DNA from: Hydractinia symbiolongicarpus
Lineage: Eukaryota > Cnidaria > Hydrozoa > Anthoathecata > Hydractiniidae
DNA: 64,000 nucleotides
Direction of reading: 5' to 3'
NCBI RefSeq assembly: GCF_029227915.1
Contig: NC_079888.1
Location: 23,106,001-23,170,000, forward strand
In this document: positions 37,760 to 51,023 of the stretch, piece after piece
Layout: each line of letters begins with the position of its first letter
Numbering within the stretch: the first letter of the stretch is position 1
Notes under the pieces: model-generated
Told to the model about the DNA's origin: nothing
Seen by the model: only the letters and a program-made list of their open reading frames with translations
Database searches by the model: none
Position numbers and translations under genes: made by a program

Positions 37760-40700
37760 CGTTTGGGAAATGAGTTTACTCCCTGGGTACATTCTTTGTA
37801 TACTTTTGACTATACGGGCTGAGTCCAGGATTTACGGGAAATCGCAGGTTTTTGTTTGTTGGCGATTAAACTTCTTTTATTCAGCGTCTCATCAAAAATG
37901 AAAACATTTTTAAAAACTACAAGTCTCATGCGTTTTAGTGGTGAAAAAGTAAATTAAAAAATCGTTCGGGAAATGAGTTTACTCCCTGGGTACTTTCTTT
38001 GTATACTTTTGACTATACGGGCCAAGCCTGGGATTTTCGGGAAATCGCGGATTTTCGTTTGCCGGTGATTAAACTTCTTTTATTCAGCGTCTCATCAAAA
38101 ATGAAAACATTTTTAAAAACTACAAGTCTTATGCGTTTTAGTGGTGAAAAAATAATATAAAAAATCGTTCGGGAAATGAGTTTACTCCCTGGGTACTTTC
38201 TTTGTATACTTTTGACTATACGGGCCAAGCCCGGGATTTACGGGAAATTGCGGGTTTTCGTTTGCCGGCGATTAAACTTCTTTTTTTCAGCGTCTCATCA
38301 AAAATGAAAACATTTTTAAAAACTACATGTCTTATGCGTTTTAGTGGTGAAAAAATAATTTAAAAAATCGTTCTGGAAATGAGTTTACTCACAGGGTACT
38401 TTCTTTGTATACATTCGACTATACGGGCCAAGCCCGGGATTTACGGGAAATCGCGGGTTTTCGTTTGCCGGCGATTAAACTTCTTTTTTTCAGCGTCTCA
38501 TCAAAAATGAAAACATTTTTAAAAACTACAAGTCTTATGCGTTTTAGTGGTGAAAAAATAATTTAAAAAATCGTTCTGGAAATGAGTTTACTCACAGGGT
38601 ACTTTCTTTGTATACATTCGACTATACGGGCCAAGCCCGGGATTTACGGGAAATCGCGGGTTTTCGTTTGCCGGCGATTAAACTGTTTTTATTCAGCGTC
38701 TCATCAAAAATGAAAACATTCTTGAAAACTACAAGTCTCATGCGTTTTAGTGGTGAAATAATAATTTAAAAAATCGTTTGGGAAATGAGTTTACTCCCTG
38801 GGTACATTCTTTGTATACTTTTGACTATACGGGCTGAGTCCAGGATTTACGGGAAATCGCAGGTTTTCGTTTGTTGGCGATTAAACTTCTTTTATTCAGC
38901 GTCTCATCAAAAATGAAAACATTTTTAAAAACTACAAGTCTCATGCGTTTTAGTGGTGAAAAAGTAAATTAAAAAATCGTTCGGGATATGAGTTTACTCC
39001 CTGGGTACTTTCTTTGTATACTTTTGACTATACGGGCCAAGCCTGGGATTTTCGGGAAATCGCGGATTTTTGTTTGCAGGCGATTAAACTTCTTTTATTC
39101 AGCGTCCCATCAAATATGAAAACATTCTTGAAAACTACAAGTCTCATGCGTTTTAGTGGTGAAAAAATAATTTAAAAAATCGTTCGGGAAATGAGTTTAC
39201 TCCCTGGGTACTTTCTTTGTATACTTTTGACTATACGGGCCAAGCCGGGATTTACGGGAAATCGCGGGTTTTCGTTTGCCGGCGATTAAACTTCTTTTAT
39301 TCAGCGTCTCATCAAAAATGAAAAAATTTTTAAAAACTACAAGTCTTATGCGTTTTAGTGGTAAAAAAATAATTTAAAAAATCGTTCTGGAAATGAGTTT
39401 ACCCACAGGGTACTTTCTTTGTATACATTCGACTTTACGTGCCAAGCCCGGGATTTACAGGAAATCGCGGGTTTTCGTTTGGCGGCGATTAAACTTTTTT
39501 TATTCAGCGTCTTATCAAAAATGAAAACATTCTTGAAAACTACAAGTCTCATGCGTTTTAGTGGTGAAATAATAATTTAAAAAATCGTTTGGGAAATGAG
39601 TTTACTCCCTGGGTACATTCTTTGTATACTTTTGACTATACGGGCTGAGTCCAGGATTTACGGGAAATCGCAGGTTTTTGTTTGTTGGCGATTAAACTTC
39701 TTTTATTCAGCGTCTCATCAAAAATGAAAACATTTTTAAAAACTACAAGTCTCATGCGTTTTAGTGGTGAAAAAGTAAATTAAAAAATCGTTCGGGAAAT
39801 GAGTTTACTCCCTGGGTACTTTCTTTGTATACTTTTGACTATACGGGCCAAGCCTGGGATTTTCGGGAAATCGCGGATTTTCGTTTGCCGGTGATTAAAC
39901 TTCTTTTATTCAGCGTCTCATCAAAAATGAAAACATTTTTAAAAACTACAAGTCTTATGCGTTTTAGTGGTGAAAAAATAATATAAAAAATCGTTCGGGA
40001 AATGAGTTTACTCCCTGGGTACTTTCTTTGTATACTTTTGACTATACGGGCCAAGCCCGGGATTTACGGGAAATTGCGGGTTTTCGTTTGCCGGCGATTA
40101 AACTTCTTTTTTTCAGCGTCTCATCAAAAATGAAAACATTTTTAAAAACTACATGTCTTATGCGTTTTAGTGGTGAAAAAATAATTTAAAAAATCGTTCT
40201 GGAAATGAGTTTACTCACAGGGTACTTTCTTTGTATACATTCGACTATACGGGCCAAGCCCGGGATTTACGGGAAATCGCGGGTTTTCGTTTGCCGGCGA
40301 TTAAACTTCTTTTTTTCAGCGTCTCATCAAAAATGAAAACATTTTTAAAAACTACAAGTCTTATGCGTTTTAGTGGTGAAAAAATAATTTAAAAAATCGT
40401 TCTGGAAATGAGTTTACTCACAGGGTACTTTCTTTGTATACATTCGACTATACGGGCCAAGCCCGGGATTTACGGGAAATCGAGGGTTTTCGTTTGCCGG
40501 CGATTAAACTGTTTTTATTCAGCGTCTCATCAAAAATGAAAACATTCTTGAAAACTACAAGTCTCATGCGTTTTAGTGGTGAAATAATAATTTAAAAAAT
40601 CGTTTGGGAAATGAGTTTACTCCCTGGGTACATTCTTTGTATACTTTTGACTATACGGGCTGAGTCCAGGATTTACGGGAAATCGCAGGTTTTCGTTTGT

Positions 40701-41006
40701 TGGCGATTAAACTTCTTTTATTCAGCGTCTCATCAAAAATGAAAACATTTTTAAAAACTACAAGTCTCATGCGTTTTAGTGGTGAAAAAGTAAATTAAAA
40801 AATCGTTCGGGATATGAGTTTACTCCCTGGGTACTTTCTTTGTATACTTTTGACTATACGGGCCAAGCCTAGGATTTTCGGGAAATCGCGGATTTTTGTT
40901 TGCAGGCGATTAAACTTCTTTTATTCAGCGTCCCATCAAATATGAAAACATTCTTGAAAACTACAAGTCTCATGCGTTTTAGTGGTGAAAAAATAATTTA
41001 AAAAAT
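37760..41006. repeat. 9-monomer HOR, 1,826 bp, one full and one partial copy
   Basis: GGGTACATTCTTTG, with GGCTGAGTCCAGG after it, has its ACATTC at 37789, 38804, 39615 and 40630. The first and third, and the second and fourth, are 1,826 bp apart. The CTTTTTTTCAGCG, GCCGGTGATT and CCCATCAAATATG units follow in the same order. Matching ends near 39180/41006, where one copy reads TTCGGG/CTCCCTGGG and the other TTCTGG/CTCACAGGG. The CCCATCAAATATG variant is first seen here, near 39105. Confidence 0.8.
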
Positions 41007-41613
41007 CGTTCTGGAAATGAGTTTACTCACAGGGTACTTTTTTTGTATACATTCGACTATACGTGCCAAGCCCGGGATTTACGGGAAATCGCGGGTTTTC
41101 GTTTGCCGGCGATTAAACTTCTTTTATTCAGCGTCTCATCAAAAAAGAAAACATTTTTGAAAACTACAAGTCTCATGCGTTTTAGTGGTGAAAAATAATT
41201 TAAAAAATCGTTCTGGAAATCAGTTTACTCGCAGGGTACTTTCTTTGTATACATTCGACTATACGGGCCAACCCCGAATTTACGGGAAAACGCGGGATTT
41301 CGTTTGCCGGCGATTAAACCTCTTTCATTAAGCGTCTCATCAAAAATGAAAACATTTTTGAAAACTACAAGTCTCATGCGTTTTAGTGGTGAAAAAATAA
41401 TTTAAAAAATCGTTCTGGAAATGAGTTTACTCCCTGGGTACTTTCTTTGTATACTTTTGACTATACGGGCCGAGTCCGGGATTTAGGGAAATCGCAGGTT
41501 TTCGTTTGCCGGCGATTAAACTGCTTTTATTCAGCGTCTCATCAAAAATGAAAACATTTTTGAAAACTACAAGTCTCATGCGTTTTAGTGGTGAAAAAAT
41601 AATTTAAAAAATC

Positions 41614-41712
41614 GTTCGGGAAATGAGTTTACTCCCTGGGTACTTTCTTTGTATACTTTTGACTATACGGGCCAAGCCGGGATTTACGGGAAATCGCGGG
41701 TTTTCGTTTGCC
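41614..41712 (+). repeat. Truncated 99-bp half-monomer (first in window)
   Basis: The unit begins with GTTCGGGAAATG at 41614 and ends with GTTTGCC at 41712, followed directly by the next unit's GTTCGGG at 41713. The whole AT-rich half is missing. The two broken ends share only CG (GCCG and ATCG), so a microhomology deletion is plausible. The deletion removes about 103 bp; its junction, TTTGCCGTTCGGG, is identical in every later example. Confidence 0.9.
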
Positions 41713-42116
41713 GTTCGGGAAATGAGTTTACTCCCTGGGTACTTTCTTTGTATACTTTTGACTATACGGGCCGAGTCCGGGATTTAGGGAAATCGCAGGT
41801 TTTCGTTTGCCGGCGATTAAACTGCTTTTATTCAGCGTCTCATCAAAAATGAAAACATTTTTGAAAACTACAAGTCTCATGCGTTTTATTGTTGAAAAAA
41901 TAATTTAAAAAATCGTTCGGGAAATGTGTTTACTCCCTGGGTACTTTCTTTGTATACCTTTGACTATACGGGCCAAGCCGGGATTTACGGGAAATCGCGG
42001 GTTTTTGTTTGCCGGCGATTAAACTTCTTTTATTCAGCGTCCCATCAAATATGAAAATATTTTTGAAAACTACAAGTCTCATGCGTTTTAGTGGTAAAAA
42101 AATAAAATAAAAAATC

Positions 42117-42216
42117 GTTCGGGAAATGAGTTTACTCCCTGGGTACTTTCTTTGTATACTTTTGACTATACGGGCCAAGCCCGGGATTTACGGGAAATCG
42201 CGGGTTTTCGTTTGCC
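42117..42216 (+). repeat. Truncated half-monomer, 100 bp
   Basis: Same junction at 42216/42217. This is the only truncated unit with the longer CCCGGG form, making it 100 bp instead of 99, and it has no counterpart in the next HOR copy. Confidence 0.88.
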
Positions 42217-44041
42217 GTTCGGGAAATGAGTTTACTCCCTGGGTACTTTCTTTGTATACTTTTGACTATACGGGCCGAGTCCGGGATTTACGGGAAATCG
42301 CAGATTTTCGTTTGCCGGTGATTAAACTTCTTTTATTCAGCGTCTCATCAAAAATGAAAACATTTTTAAAAACTACAAGTCTTATGCGTTTTAGTGGTGA
42401 AAAAATAATATAAAAAATCGTTCGGGAAATGAGTTTACTCCCTGGGTACTTTCTTTGTATACTTTTGACTATACGGGCCAAGCCCGGGATTTACGGGAAA
42501 TTGCGGGTTTTCGTTTGCCGGCGATTAAACTTCTTTTTTTCAGCGTCTCATCAAAAATGAAAACATTTTTAAAAACTACATGTCTTATGCGTTTTAGTGG
42601 TGAAAAAATAATTTAAAAAATCGTTCTGGAAATGAGTTTACTCACAGGGTACTTTCTTTGTATACATTCGACTATACGGGCCAAGCCCGGGATTTACGGG
42701 AAATCGCGGGTTTTCGTTTGCCGGCGATTAAACTTCTTTTTTTCAGCGTCTCATCAAAAATGAAAAGATTTTTAAAAACTACAAGTCTTATGCGTTTTAG
42801 TGGTGAAAAAATAATTTAAAAAATCGTTCTGGAAATGAGTTTACTCACAGGGTACTTTCTTTGTATACATTCGACTATACGGGCCAAGCCCGGGATTTAC
42901 GGGAAATCGAGGGTTTTCGTTTGCCGGCGATTAAACTGTTTTTATTCAGCGTCTCATCAAAAATGAAAACATTCTTGAAAACTACAAGTCTCATGCGTTT
43001 TAGTGGTGAAATAATAATTTAAAAAATCGTTTGGGAAATGAGTTTACTCCCTGGGTACATTCTTTGTATACTTTTGACTATACGGGCTGAGTCCAGGATT
43101 TACGGGAAATCGCAGGTTTTCGTTTGTTGGCGATTAAACTTCTTTTATTCAGCGTCTCATCAAAAATGAAAACATTTTTAAAAACTACAAGTCTCATGCG
43201 TTTTAGTGGTGAAAAAGTAAATTAAAAAATCGTTCGGGATATGAGTTTACTCCCTGGGTACTTTCTTTGTATACTTTTGACTATACGGGCCAAGCCTAGG
43301 ATTTTCGGGAAATCGCGGATTTTTGTTTGCAGGCGATTAAACTTCTTTTATTCAGCGTCCCATCAAATATGAAAACATTCTTGAAAACTACAAGTCTCAT
43401 GCGTTTTAGTGGTGAAAAAATAATTTAAAAAATCGTTCTGGAAATGAGTTTACTCACAGGGTACTTTTTTTGTATACATTCGACTATACGTGCCAAGCCC
43501 GGGATTTACGGGAAATCGCGGGTTTTCGTTTGCCGGCGATTAAACTTCTTTTATTCAGCGTCTCATCAAAAAAGAAAACATTTTTGAAAACTACAAGTCT
43601 CATGCGTTTTAGTGGTGAAAAATAATTTAAAAAATCGTTCTGGAAATCAGTTTACTCACAGGGTACTTTCTTTGTATACATTCGACTATACGGGCCAAGC
43701 CCCGAATTTACGGGAAAACGCGGGATTTCGTTTGCCGGCGATTAAACCTCTTTCATTAAGCGTCTCATCAAAAATGAAAACATTTTTGAAAACTACAAGT
43801 CTCATGCGTTTTAGTGGTGAAAAAATAATTTAAAAAATCGTTCTGGAAATGAGTTTACTCCCTGGGTACTTTCTTTGTATACTTTTGACTATACGGGCCG
43901 AGTCCGGGATTTAGGGAAATCGCAGGTTTTCGTTTGCCGGCGATTAAACTGCTTTTATTCAGCGTCTCATCAAAAATGAAAACATTTTTGAAAACTACAA
44001 GTCTCATGCGTTTTAGTGGTGAAAAAATAATTTAAAAAATC

Positions 44042-44140
44042 GTTCGGGAAATGAGTTTACTCCCTGGGTACTTTCTTTGTATACTTTTGACTATACGGGC
44101 CAAGCCGGGATTTACGGGAAATCGCGGGTTTTCGTTTGCC
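44042..44140 (+). repeat. Truncated half-monomer
   Basis: Counterpart of 41614-41712 in the second 2,428-bp copy. The unit after it reads GGGAAATAAG rather than GGGAAATGAG. Confidence 0.88.
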
Positions 44141-44747
44141 GTTCGGGAAATAAGTTTACTCCCTGGGTACTTTCTTTGTATACTTTTGACTATACGGGCC
44201 GAGTCCGGGATTTAGGGAAATCGCAGGTTTTCGTTTGCCGGCGATTAAACTGCTTTTATTCAGCGTCTCATCAAAAATGAAAACATTTTTGAAAACTACA
44301 AGTCTCATGCGTTTTATTGTTGAAAAAATAATTTAAAAAATCGTTCGGGAAATGTGTTTACTCCCTGGGTACTTTCTTTGTATACTTTTGACTATACGGG
44401 CCAAGCCGGGATTTACGGGAAATCGCGGGTTTTTGTTTGCCGGCGATTAAACTTCTTTTATTCAGCGTCCCATCAAATATGAAAATATTTTTGAAAACTA
44501 CAAGTCTCATGCGTTTTAGTGGTAAAAAAGTAAAATAAAAAATCGTTCGGGAAATGAGTTTACTCCCTGGGTACTTTCTTTGTATACTTTTGACTATACG
44601 GGCCAAGCCCGGGATTTACGGGAAATCGCGGGTTTTGGTTTGCCGGCGATTAAACTTCTTTTATTCAGCGTCTCATCAAAAATGAAAACAATTTTGAAAA
44701 CTACAAGTCTCATGCGTTTTAGTGGTGAAAAAATAATTTAAAAAATC

Positions 44748-44846
44748 GTTCGGGAAATGAGTTTACTCCCTGGGTACTTTCTTTGTATACTTTTGACTAT
44801 ACGGGCCAAGCCGGGATTTACGGGAAATCGCGGGTTTTCGTTTGCC
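44748..44846 (+). repeat. Truncated half-monomer
   Basis: It precedes a TTTACGGG/GCAGATTTTCG unit rather than a TTTAGGG unit. It is the parent type of the copies near 47.8, 51.1, 54.8 and 61.3 kb. Confidence 0.88.
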
Positions 44847-47077
44847 GTTCGGGAAATGAGTTTACTCCCTGGGTACTTTCTTTGTATACTTTTGACTATA
44901 CGGGCCGAGTCCGGGATTTACGGGAAATCGCAGATTTTCGTTTGCCGGCGATTAAACTTCTTTTATTCAGCGTCCCATCAAATATAAAAATATTTTTGAA
45001 AACTACAAGTCTCATGCGTTTTAGTGGTAAAAAAATAATATAAAAAATTGTTCGGGAAATGAGTTTACTCCCTGGGTACTTTCTTTGTATACTTTTGACT
45101 ATACGGGCCAAGCCCGGGATTTACGGGAAATCGCGGGTTTTCGGTTGCCGGCGATTAAACTTCTTTTTTTCAGCGTCTCATCAAAAATGAAAACATTTTT
45201 AAAAACTACATGTCTTATGCGTTTTAGTGGTGAAAAAATAATTTAAAAAATCGTTCTGGAAATGAGTTTACTCACAGGGTACTTTCTTTGTATACATTCG
45301 ACTATACGGGCCAAGCCCGGGATTTACGGGAAATCGCGGGTTTTCGTTTGCCGGCGATTAAACTTCTTTTTTTCAGCGTCTCATCAAAAATGAAAACATT
45401 TTTAAAAACTACAAGTCTTATGCGTTTTAGTGGTGAAAAAATAATTTAAAAAATCGTTCTGGAAATGAGTTTACTCACAGGGTACTTTCTTTGTATACAT
45501 TCGACTATACGGGCCAAGCCCGGGATTTACGGGAAATCGCGGGTTTTCGTTTGCCGGCGATTAAACTGTTTTTATTCAGCGTCTCATCAAAAATGAAAAC
45601 ATTCTTGAAAACTACAAGTCTCATGCGTTTTAGTGGTGAAATAATAATTTAAAAAATCGTTTGGGAAATGAGTTTACTCCCTGGGTACATTCTTTGTATA
45701 CTTTTGACTATACGGGCTGAGTCCAGGATTTACGGGAAATCGCAGGTTTTCGTTTGTTGGCGATTAAACTTCTTTTATTCAGCGTCTCATCAAAAATGAA
45801 AACATTTTTAAAAACTAAAAGTCTCATGCGTTTTAGTGGTGAAATAATAATTTAAAAAATCGTTTGGGAAATGAGTTTACTCCCTGGGTACATTCTTTGT
45901 ATACTTTTGACTATACGGGCTGAGTCCAGGATTTACGGGAAATCGCAGGTTTTCGTTTGTTCGCGATTAAACTTCTTTTATTCAGCGTCTCATCAAAAAT
46001 GAAAACATTTTTAAAAACTACAAGTCTCATGCGTTTTAGTGGTGAAAAAGTAAATTAAAAAATCGTTCGGGATATGAGTTTACTCCCTGGGTACTTTCTT
46101 TGTATACTTTTGACTATACGGGCCAAGCCTGGGATTTTCGGGAAATCGCGGATTTTTGTTTGCAGGCGATTAAACTTCTTTTATTCAGCGTCCCATCAAA
46201 TATGAAAACATTCTTGAAAACTACAAGTCTCATGCGTTTTAGTGGTGAAAAAATAATTTAAAAAATCGTTCTGGAAATGAGTTTACTCACAGGGTACTTT
46301 TTTTGTATACATTCGACTATACGTGCCAAGCCCGGGATTTACGGGAAATCGCGGGTTTTCGTTTGCCGGCGATTAAACTTCTTTTATTCAGCGTCTCATC
46401 AAAAAAGAAAACATTTTTGAAAACTACAAGTCTCATGCGTTTTAGTGGTGAAAAATAATTTAAAAAATCGTTCTGGAAATCAGTTTACTCACAGGGTACT
46501 TTCTTTGTATACATTCGACTATACGGGCCAAGCCCCGAATTTACGGGAAAACGCGGGATTTCGTTTGCCGGCGATTAAACCTCTTTCATTAAGCGTCTCT
46601 TCAAAAATGAAAACATTTTTGAAAACTACAAGTCTCATGCGTTTTAGTGGTGAAAAAAAAATTTAAAAAATCGTTCTGGAAATGAGTTTACTCCCTGGGT
46701 ACTTTCTTTGTATACTTTTGACTATACGGGCCGAGTCCGGGATTTAGGGAAATCGCAGGTTTTCGTTTGCCGGCGATTAAACTGCTTTTATTCAGCGTCT
46801 CATCAAAAATGAAAACATTTTTGAAAACTACAAGTCTCATGCGTTTTAGTGTTGAAAAAATAATTTAAAAAATCGTTCTGGAAATGAGTTTACTCACAGG
46901 GTACTTTCTTTGTATACATTCGACTATACCTGCTAAGCCCGGGATTTACGGGAAATCGCGGGTTTTGGTTTGCCGGCGATTAAACTTCTTTTATTCAGCG
47001 TCTCATCAAAAATGAAAACAATTTTGAAAACTACAAGTCTCATGCGTTTTAGTGGTGAAAAAATAATTTAAAAAATC

Positions 47078-47176
47078 GTTCGGGAAATGAGTTTACTCCC
47101 TGGGTACTTTCTTTGTATACTTTTGACTATACGGGCCAAGCCGGGATTTACGGGAAATCGCGGGTTTTCGTTTGCC
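47078..47176 (+). repeat. Truncated half-monomer
   Basis: Placed 3,036 bp after the unit at 44042, inside the right copy of that HOR. Confidence 0.88.
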
Positions 47177-47783
47177 GTTCGGGAAATGAGTTTACTCCCT
47201 GGGTACTTTCTTTGTATACTTTTGACTATACGGGCCGAGTCCGGGATTTAGGGAAATCGCAGGTTTTCGTTTGCCGGCGATTAAACTGCTTTTATTCAGC
47301 GTCTCATCAAAAATGAAAACATTTTTGAAAACTACAAGTCTCATGCGTTTTATTGTTGAAAAAATAATTTAAAAAATCGTTCGGGAAATGTGTTTACTCC
47401 CTGGGTACTTTCTTTGTATACTTTTGACTATACGGGCCAAGCCGGGATTTACGGGAAATCGCGGGTTTTTGTTTGCCGGCGATTAAACTTCTTTTATTCA
47501 GCGTCCCATCAAATATGAAAATATTTTTGAAAACTACAAGTCTCATGCGTTTTAGTGGTAAAAAAATAAAATAAAAAATCGTTCGGGAAATGAGTTTACT
47601 CCCTGGGTACTTTCTTTGTATACTTTTGACTATACGGGCCAAGCCCGGGATTTACGGGAAATCGCGGGTTTTGGTTTGCCGGCGATTAAACTTCTTTTAT
47701 TCAGCGTCTCATCAAAAATGAAAACAATTTTGAAAACTACAAGTCTCATGCGTTTTAGTGGTGAAAAAATAATTTAAAAAATC

Positions 47784-47882
47784 GTTCGGGAAATGAGTTT
47801 ACTCCCTGGGTACTTTCTTTGTATACTTTTGACTATACGGGCCAAGCCGGGATTTACGGGAAATCGCGGGTTTTCGTTTGCC
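47784..47882 (+). repeat. Truncated half-monomer
   Basis: Placed 3,036 bp after the unit at 44748, with the same GCAGATTTTCG neighbour. Confidence 0.88.
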
Positions 47883-50519
47883 GTTCGGGAAATGAGTTTA
47901 CTCCCTGGGTACTTTCTTTGTATACTTTTGACTATACGGGCCGAGTCCGGGATTTACGGGAAATCGCAGATTTTCGTTTGCCGGCGATTAAACTTCTTTT
48001 ATTCAGCGTGCCATCAAATATGAAAATATTTTTGAAAACTACAAGTCTCATGCGTTTTAGTGGTAAAAAAATAATATAAAAAATTGTTCGGGAAATGAGT
48101 TTACTCCCTGGGTACTTTCTTTGTATACTTTTGACTATACGGGCCAAGCCCGGGATTTACGGGAAATCGCGGGTTTTCGGTTGCCGGCGATTAAACTTCT
48201 TTTTTTCAGCGTCTCATCAAAAATGAAAACATTTTTAAAAACTACATGTCTTATGCGTTTTAGTGGTGAAAAAATAATTTAAAAAATCGTTCTGGAAATG
48301 AGTTTACTCACAGGGTACTTTCTTTGTATACATTCGACTATACGGGCCAAGCCCGGGATTTACGGGAAATCACGGGTTTTCGTTTGCCGGCGATTAAACT
48401 TCTTTTTTTCAGCGTCTCATCAAAAATGAAAACATTTTTAAAAACTACAAGTCTTATGCGTTTTAGTGGTGAAAAAATAATTTAAAAAATCGTTCTGGAA
48501 ATGAGTTTACTCACAGGGTACTTTCTTTGTATACATTCGACTATACGGGCCAAGCCCGGGATTTACGGGAAATCGCGGGTTTTCGTTTGCCGGCGATTAA
48601 ACTGTTTTTATTCAGCGTCTCATCAAAAATGAAAACATTCTTGAAAACTACAAGTCTCATGCGTTTTAGTGGTGAAATAATAATTTAAAAAATCGTTTGG
48701 GAAATGAGTTTACTCCCTGGGTACATTCTTTGTATACTTTTGACTATACGGGCTGAGTCCAGGATTTACGGGAAATCGCAGGTTTTCGTTTGTTGGCGAT
48801 TAAACTTCTTTTATTCAGCGTCTCATCAAAAATGAAAACATTTTTAAAAACTACAAGTCTCATGCGTTTTAGTGGTGAAAAAGTAAATTAAAAAATCGTT
48901 CGGGATATGAGTTTACTCCCTGGGTACTTTCTTTGTATACTTTTGACTATACGGGCCAAGCCTGGGATTTTCGGGAAATCGCGGATTTTTGTTTGCAGGC
49001 GATTAAACTTCTTTTATTCAGCGTCCCATCAAATATGAAAACATTCTTGAAAACTACAAGTCTCATGCGTTTTAGTGGTGAAAAAATAATTTAAAAAATC
49101 GTTCTGGAAATGAGTTTACTCACAGGGTACTTTTTTTGTATACATTCGACTATACGTGCCAAGCCCGGGATTTACGGGAAATCGCGGGTTTTCGTTTGCC
49201 GGCGATTAAACTTCTTTTATTCAGCGTCTCATCAAAAAAGAAAACATTTTTGAAAACTACAAGTCTCATGCGTTTTAGTGGTGAAAAATAATTTAAAAAA
49301 TCGTTCTGGAAATTAGTTTACTCACAGGGTACTTTCTTTGTATACATTCGACTATACGGGCCAAGCCCCGGATTTACGGGAAAACGCGGGATTTCGTTTG
49401 CCGGCGATTAAACTGTTTTTATTCAGCGTCTCATCAAAAATGAAAACATTCTTGAAAACTACAAGTCTCATGCGTTTTAGTGGTGAAATAATAATTTAAA
49501 AAATCGTTTGGGAAATGAGTTTACTCCCTGGGTACATTCTTTGTATACTTTTGACTATACGGGCTGAGTCCAGGATTTACGGGCAATCGCAGGTTTTCGT
49601 TTGTTGGCGATTTAACTTCTTTTATTCAGCGTCTCATCAAAAATGAAAACATTTTTAAAAACTACAAGTCTCATGCGTTTTAGTGGTGAAAAAGTAAATT
49701 AAAAAATCGTTCGGGATATGAGTTTACTCCCTGGGTACTTTCTTTGTATACTTTTGACTATACGGGCCAAGCCTGGGATTTTCGGGAAATCGCGGATTTT
49801 TGTTTGCAGGCGATTAAACTTCTTTTATTCAGCGTCCCATCAAATATGAAAACATTCTTGAAAACTACAAGTCTCATGCGTTTTAGTGGTGAAAAAATAA
49901 TTTAAAAAATCGTTCTGGAAATGAGTTTACTCACAGGGTACTTTTTTTGTATACATTCGACTATACGTGCCAAGCCCGGGATTTACGGGAAATCGCGGGT
50001 TTTCGTTTGCCGGCGATTAAACTTCTTTTATTCAGCGTCTCATCAAAAAAGAAAACATTTTTGAAAACTACAAGTCTCATGCGTTTTAGTGGTGAAAAAT
50101 AATTTAAAAAATCGTTCTGGAAATTAGTTTACTCACAGGGTACTTTCTTTGTATACATTCGACTAAACGGGCCAAGCCCCGGATTTACGGGAAAACGCGG
50201 GATTTCGTTTGCCGGCGATTAAACCTCTTTCATTAAGCGTCTTATCAAAAATGAAAACATTTTTGAAAACTACAAGTCTCATGCGTTTTAGTGTTGAAAA
50301 AATAATTTAAAAAATCGTTCGGGAAATGAGTTTACTCACAGGGTACTTTCTTTGTATACATTCGACTATACCTGCTAAGCCCGGGATTTACGGGAAATCG
50401 CGGGTTTTGGTTTGCCGGCGATTAAACTTCTTTTATTCAGCGTCTCATCAAAAATGAAAAGAATTTTGAAAACTACAAGTCTCATGCGTTTTAGTGGTGA
50501 AAAAATAATTTAAAAAATC

Positions 50520-50618
50520 GTTCGGGAAATGAGTTTACTCCCTGGGTACTTTCTTTGTATACTTTTGACTATACGGGCCAAGCCGGGATTTACGGGAAAT
50601 CGCGGGTTTTCGTTTGCC
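50520..50618 (+). repeat. Truncated half-monomer
   Basis: Lies 3,442 bp after the unit at 47078. It follows a CCTGCTAAG/GGTTTTGG unit that ends with AAAAGAATTTTG. Confidence 0.88.
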
Positions 50619-51023
50619 GTTCGGGAAATGAGTTTACTCCCTGGGTACTTTCTTTGTATACTTTTGACTATACGGGCCGAGTCCGGGATTTAGGGAAATC
50701 GCAGGTTTTCGTTTGCCGGCGATTAAACTGCTTTTATTCAGCGTCTCATCAAAAATGAAAACATTTTTGAAAACTACAAGTCTCATGCGTTTTAGTGTTG
50801 AAAAAATAATTTAAAAAATCGTTCTGGAAATGAGTTTACTCACAGGGTACTTTCTTTGTATACATTCGACTATACCTGCTAAGCCCGGGATTTACGGGAA
50901 ATCGCGGGTTTTGGTTTGCCGGCGATTAAACTTCTTTTATTCAGCGTCTCATCAAAAATGAAAACAATTTTGAAAACTACAAGTCTCATGCGTTTTAGTG
51001 GTGAAAAAATAATTTAAAAAATC

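Larger units (their letters stand above)
34191..37760. repeat. Long duplication with 2,230- and 2,432-bp offsets
   Basis: ATTCGCGGGTTTTCG at 34191 and 36421 and AATCGTTCAAGAAATGAG at 34311 and 36541 align at 2,230 bp. The rare CTCCCTCGGGAAC near 34335 and 36767, and GTACTTTTTTTGTATAC near 34748 and 37180, align at 2,432 bp. The 202-bp difference is one extra GCCGAGTCC-class monomer in the right copy (about 36541-36742). The copies span about 34191-35330 and 36421-37760, separated by about 1.1 kb with CTTTTTATACATTCGAC units. Confidence 0.75.
39880..44636. repeat. 2,428-bp HOR x 2, with truncated monomers
   Basis: ACATTC at 40630 and 43057 (2,427 bp) and the truncated-unit junctions at 41713 and 44141 (2,428 bp) define two copies, about 39880-42205 and 42308-44636. 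Shared rare markers include CCTAGGATTTTCGGG, GTTTGCAGGCG, TTTATTGTTGAAAAAATAA and AAATGTGTTTACTCCC. The right end diverges where the left copy has a second truncated unit (junction at 42217) and the right copy has a full unit with GGTTTTGGTTTGCCGG. This block is where half-length units enter the window. Confidence 0.8.
44000..50219. repeat. 3,036-bp HOR pair modified by monomer gain and an 811-bp insertion
   Basis: From 44000 to about 45800, sequence recurs 3,036 bp downstream (junctions 44847 and 47883; ACATTC 45687 and 48723). The offset then falls to 2,833 bp (45890 and 48723) because the left copy contains one extra GGTACATTC monomer. In the right copy a 4-monomer, 811-bp segment is duplicated: ACATTC at 48723 and 49534, copies about 48598-49408 and 49409-50219. 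Each step has clean edges at equivalent places in the monomer. Confidence 0.8.
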
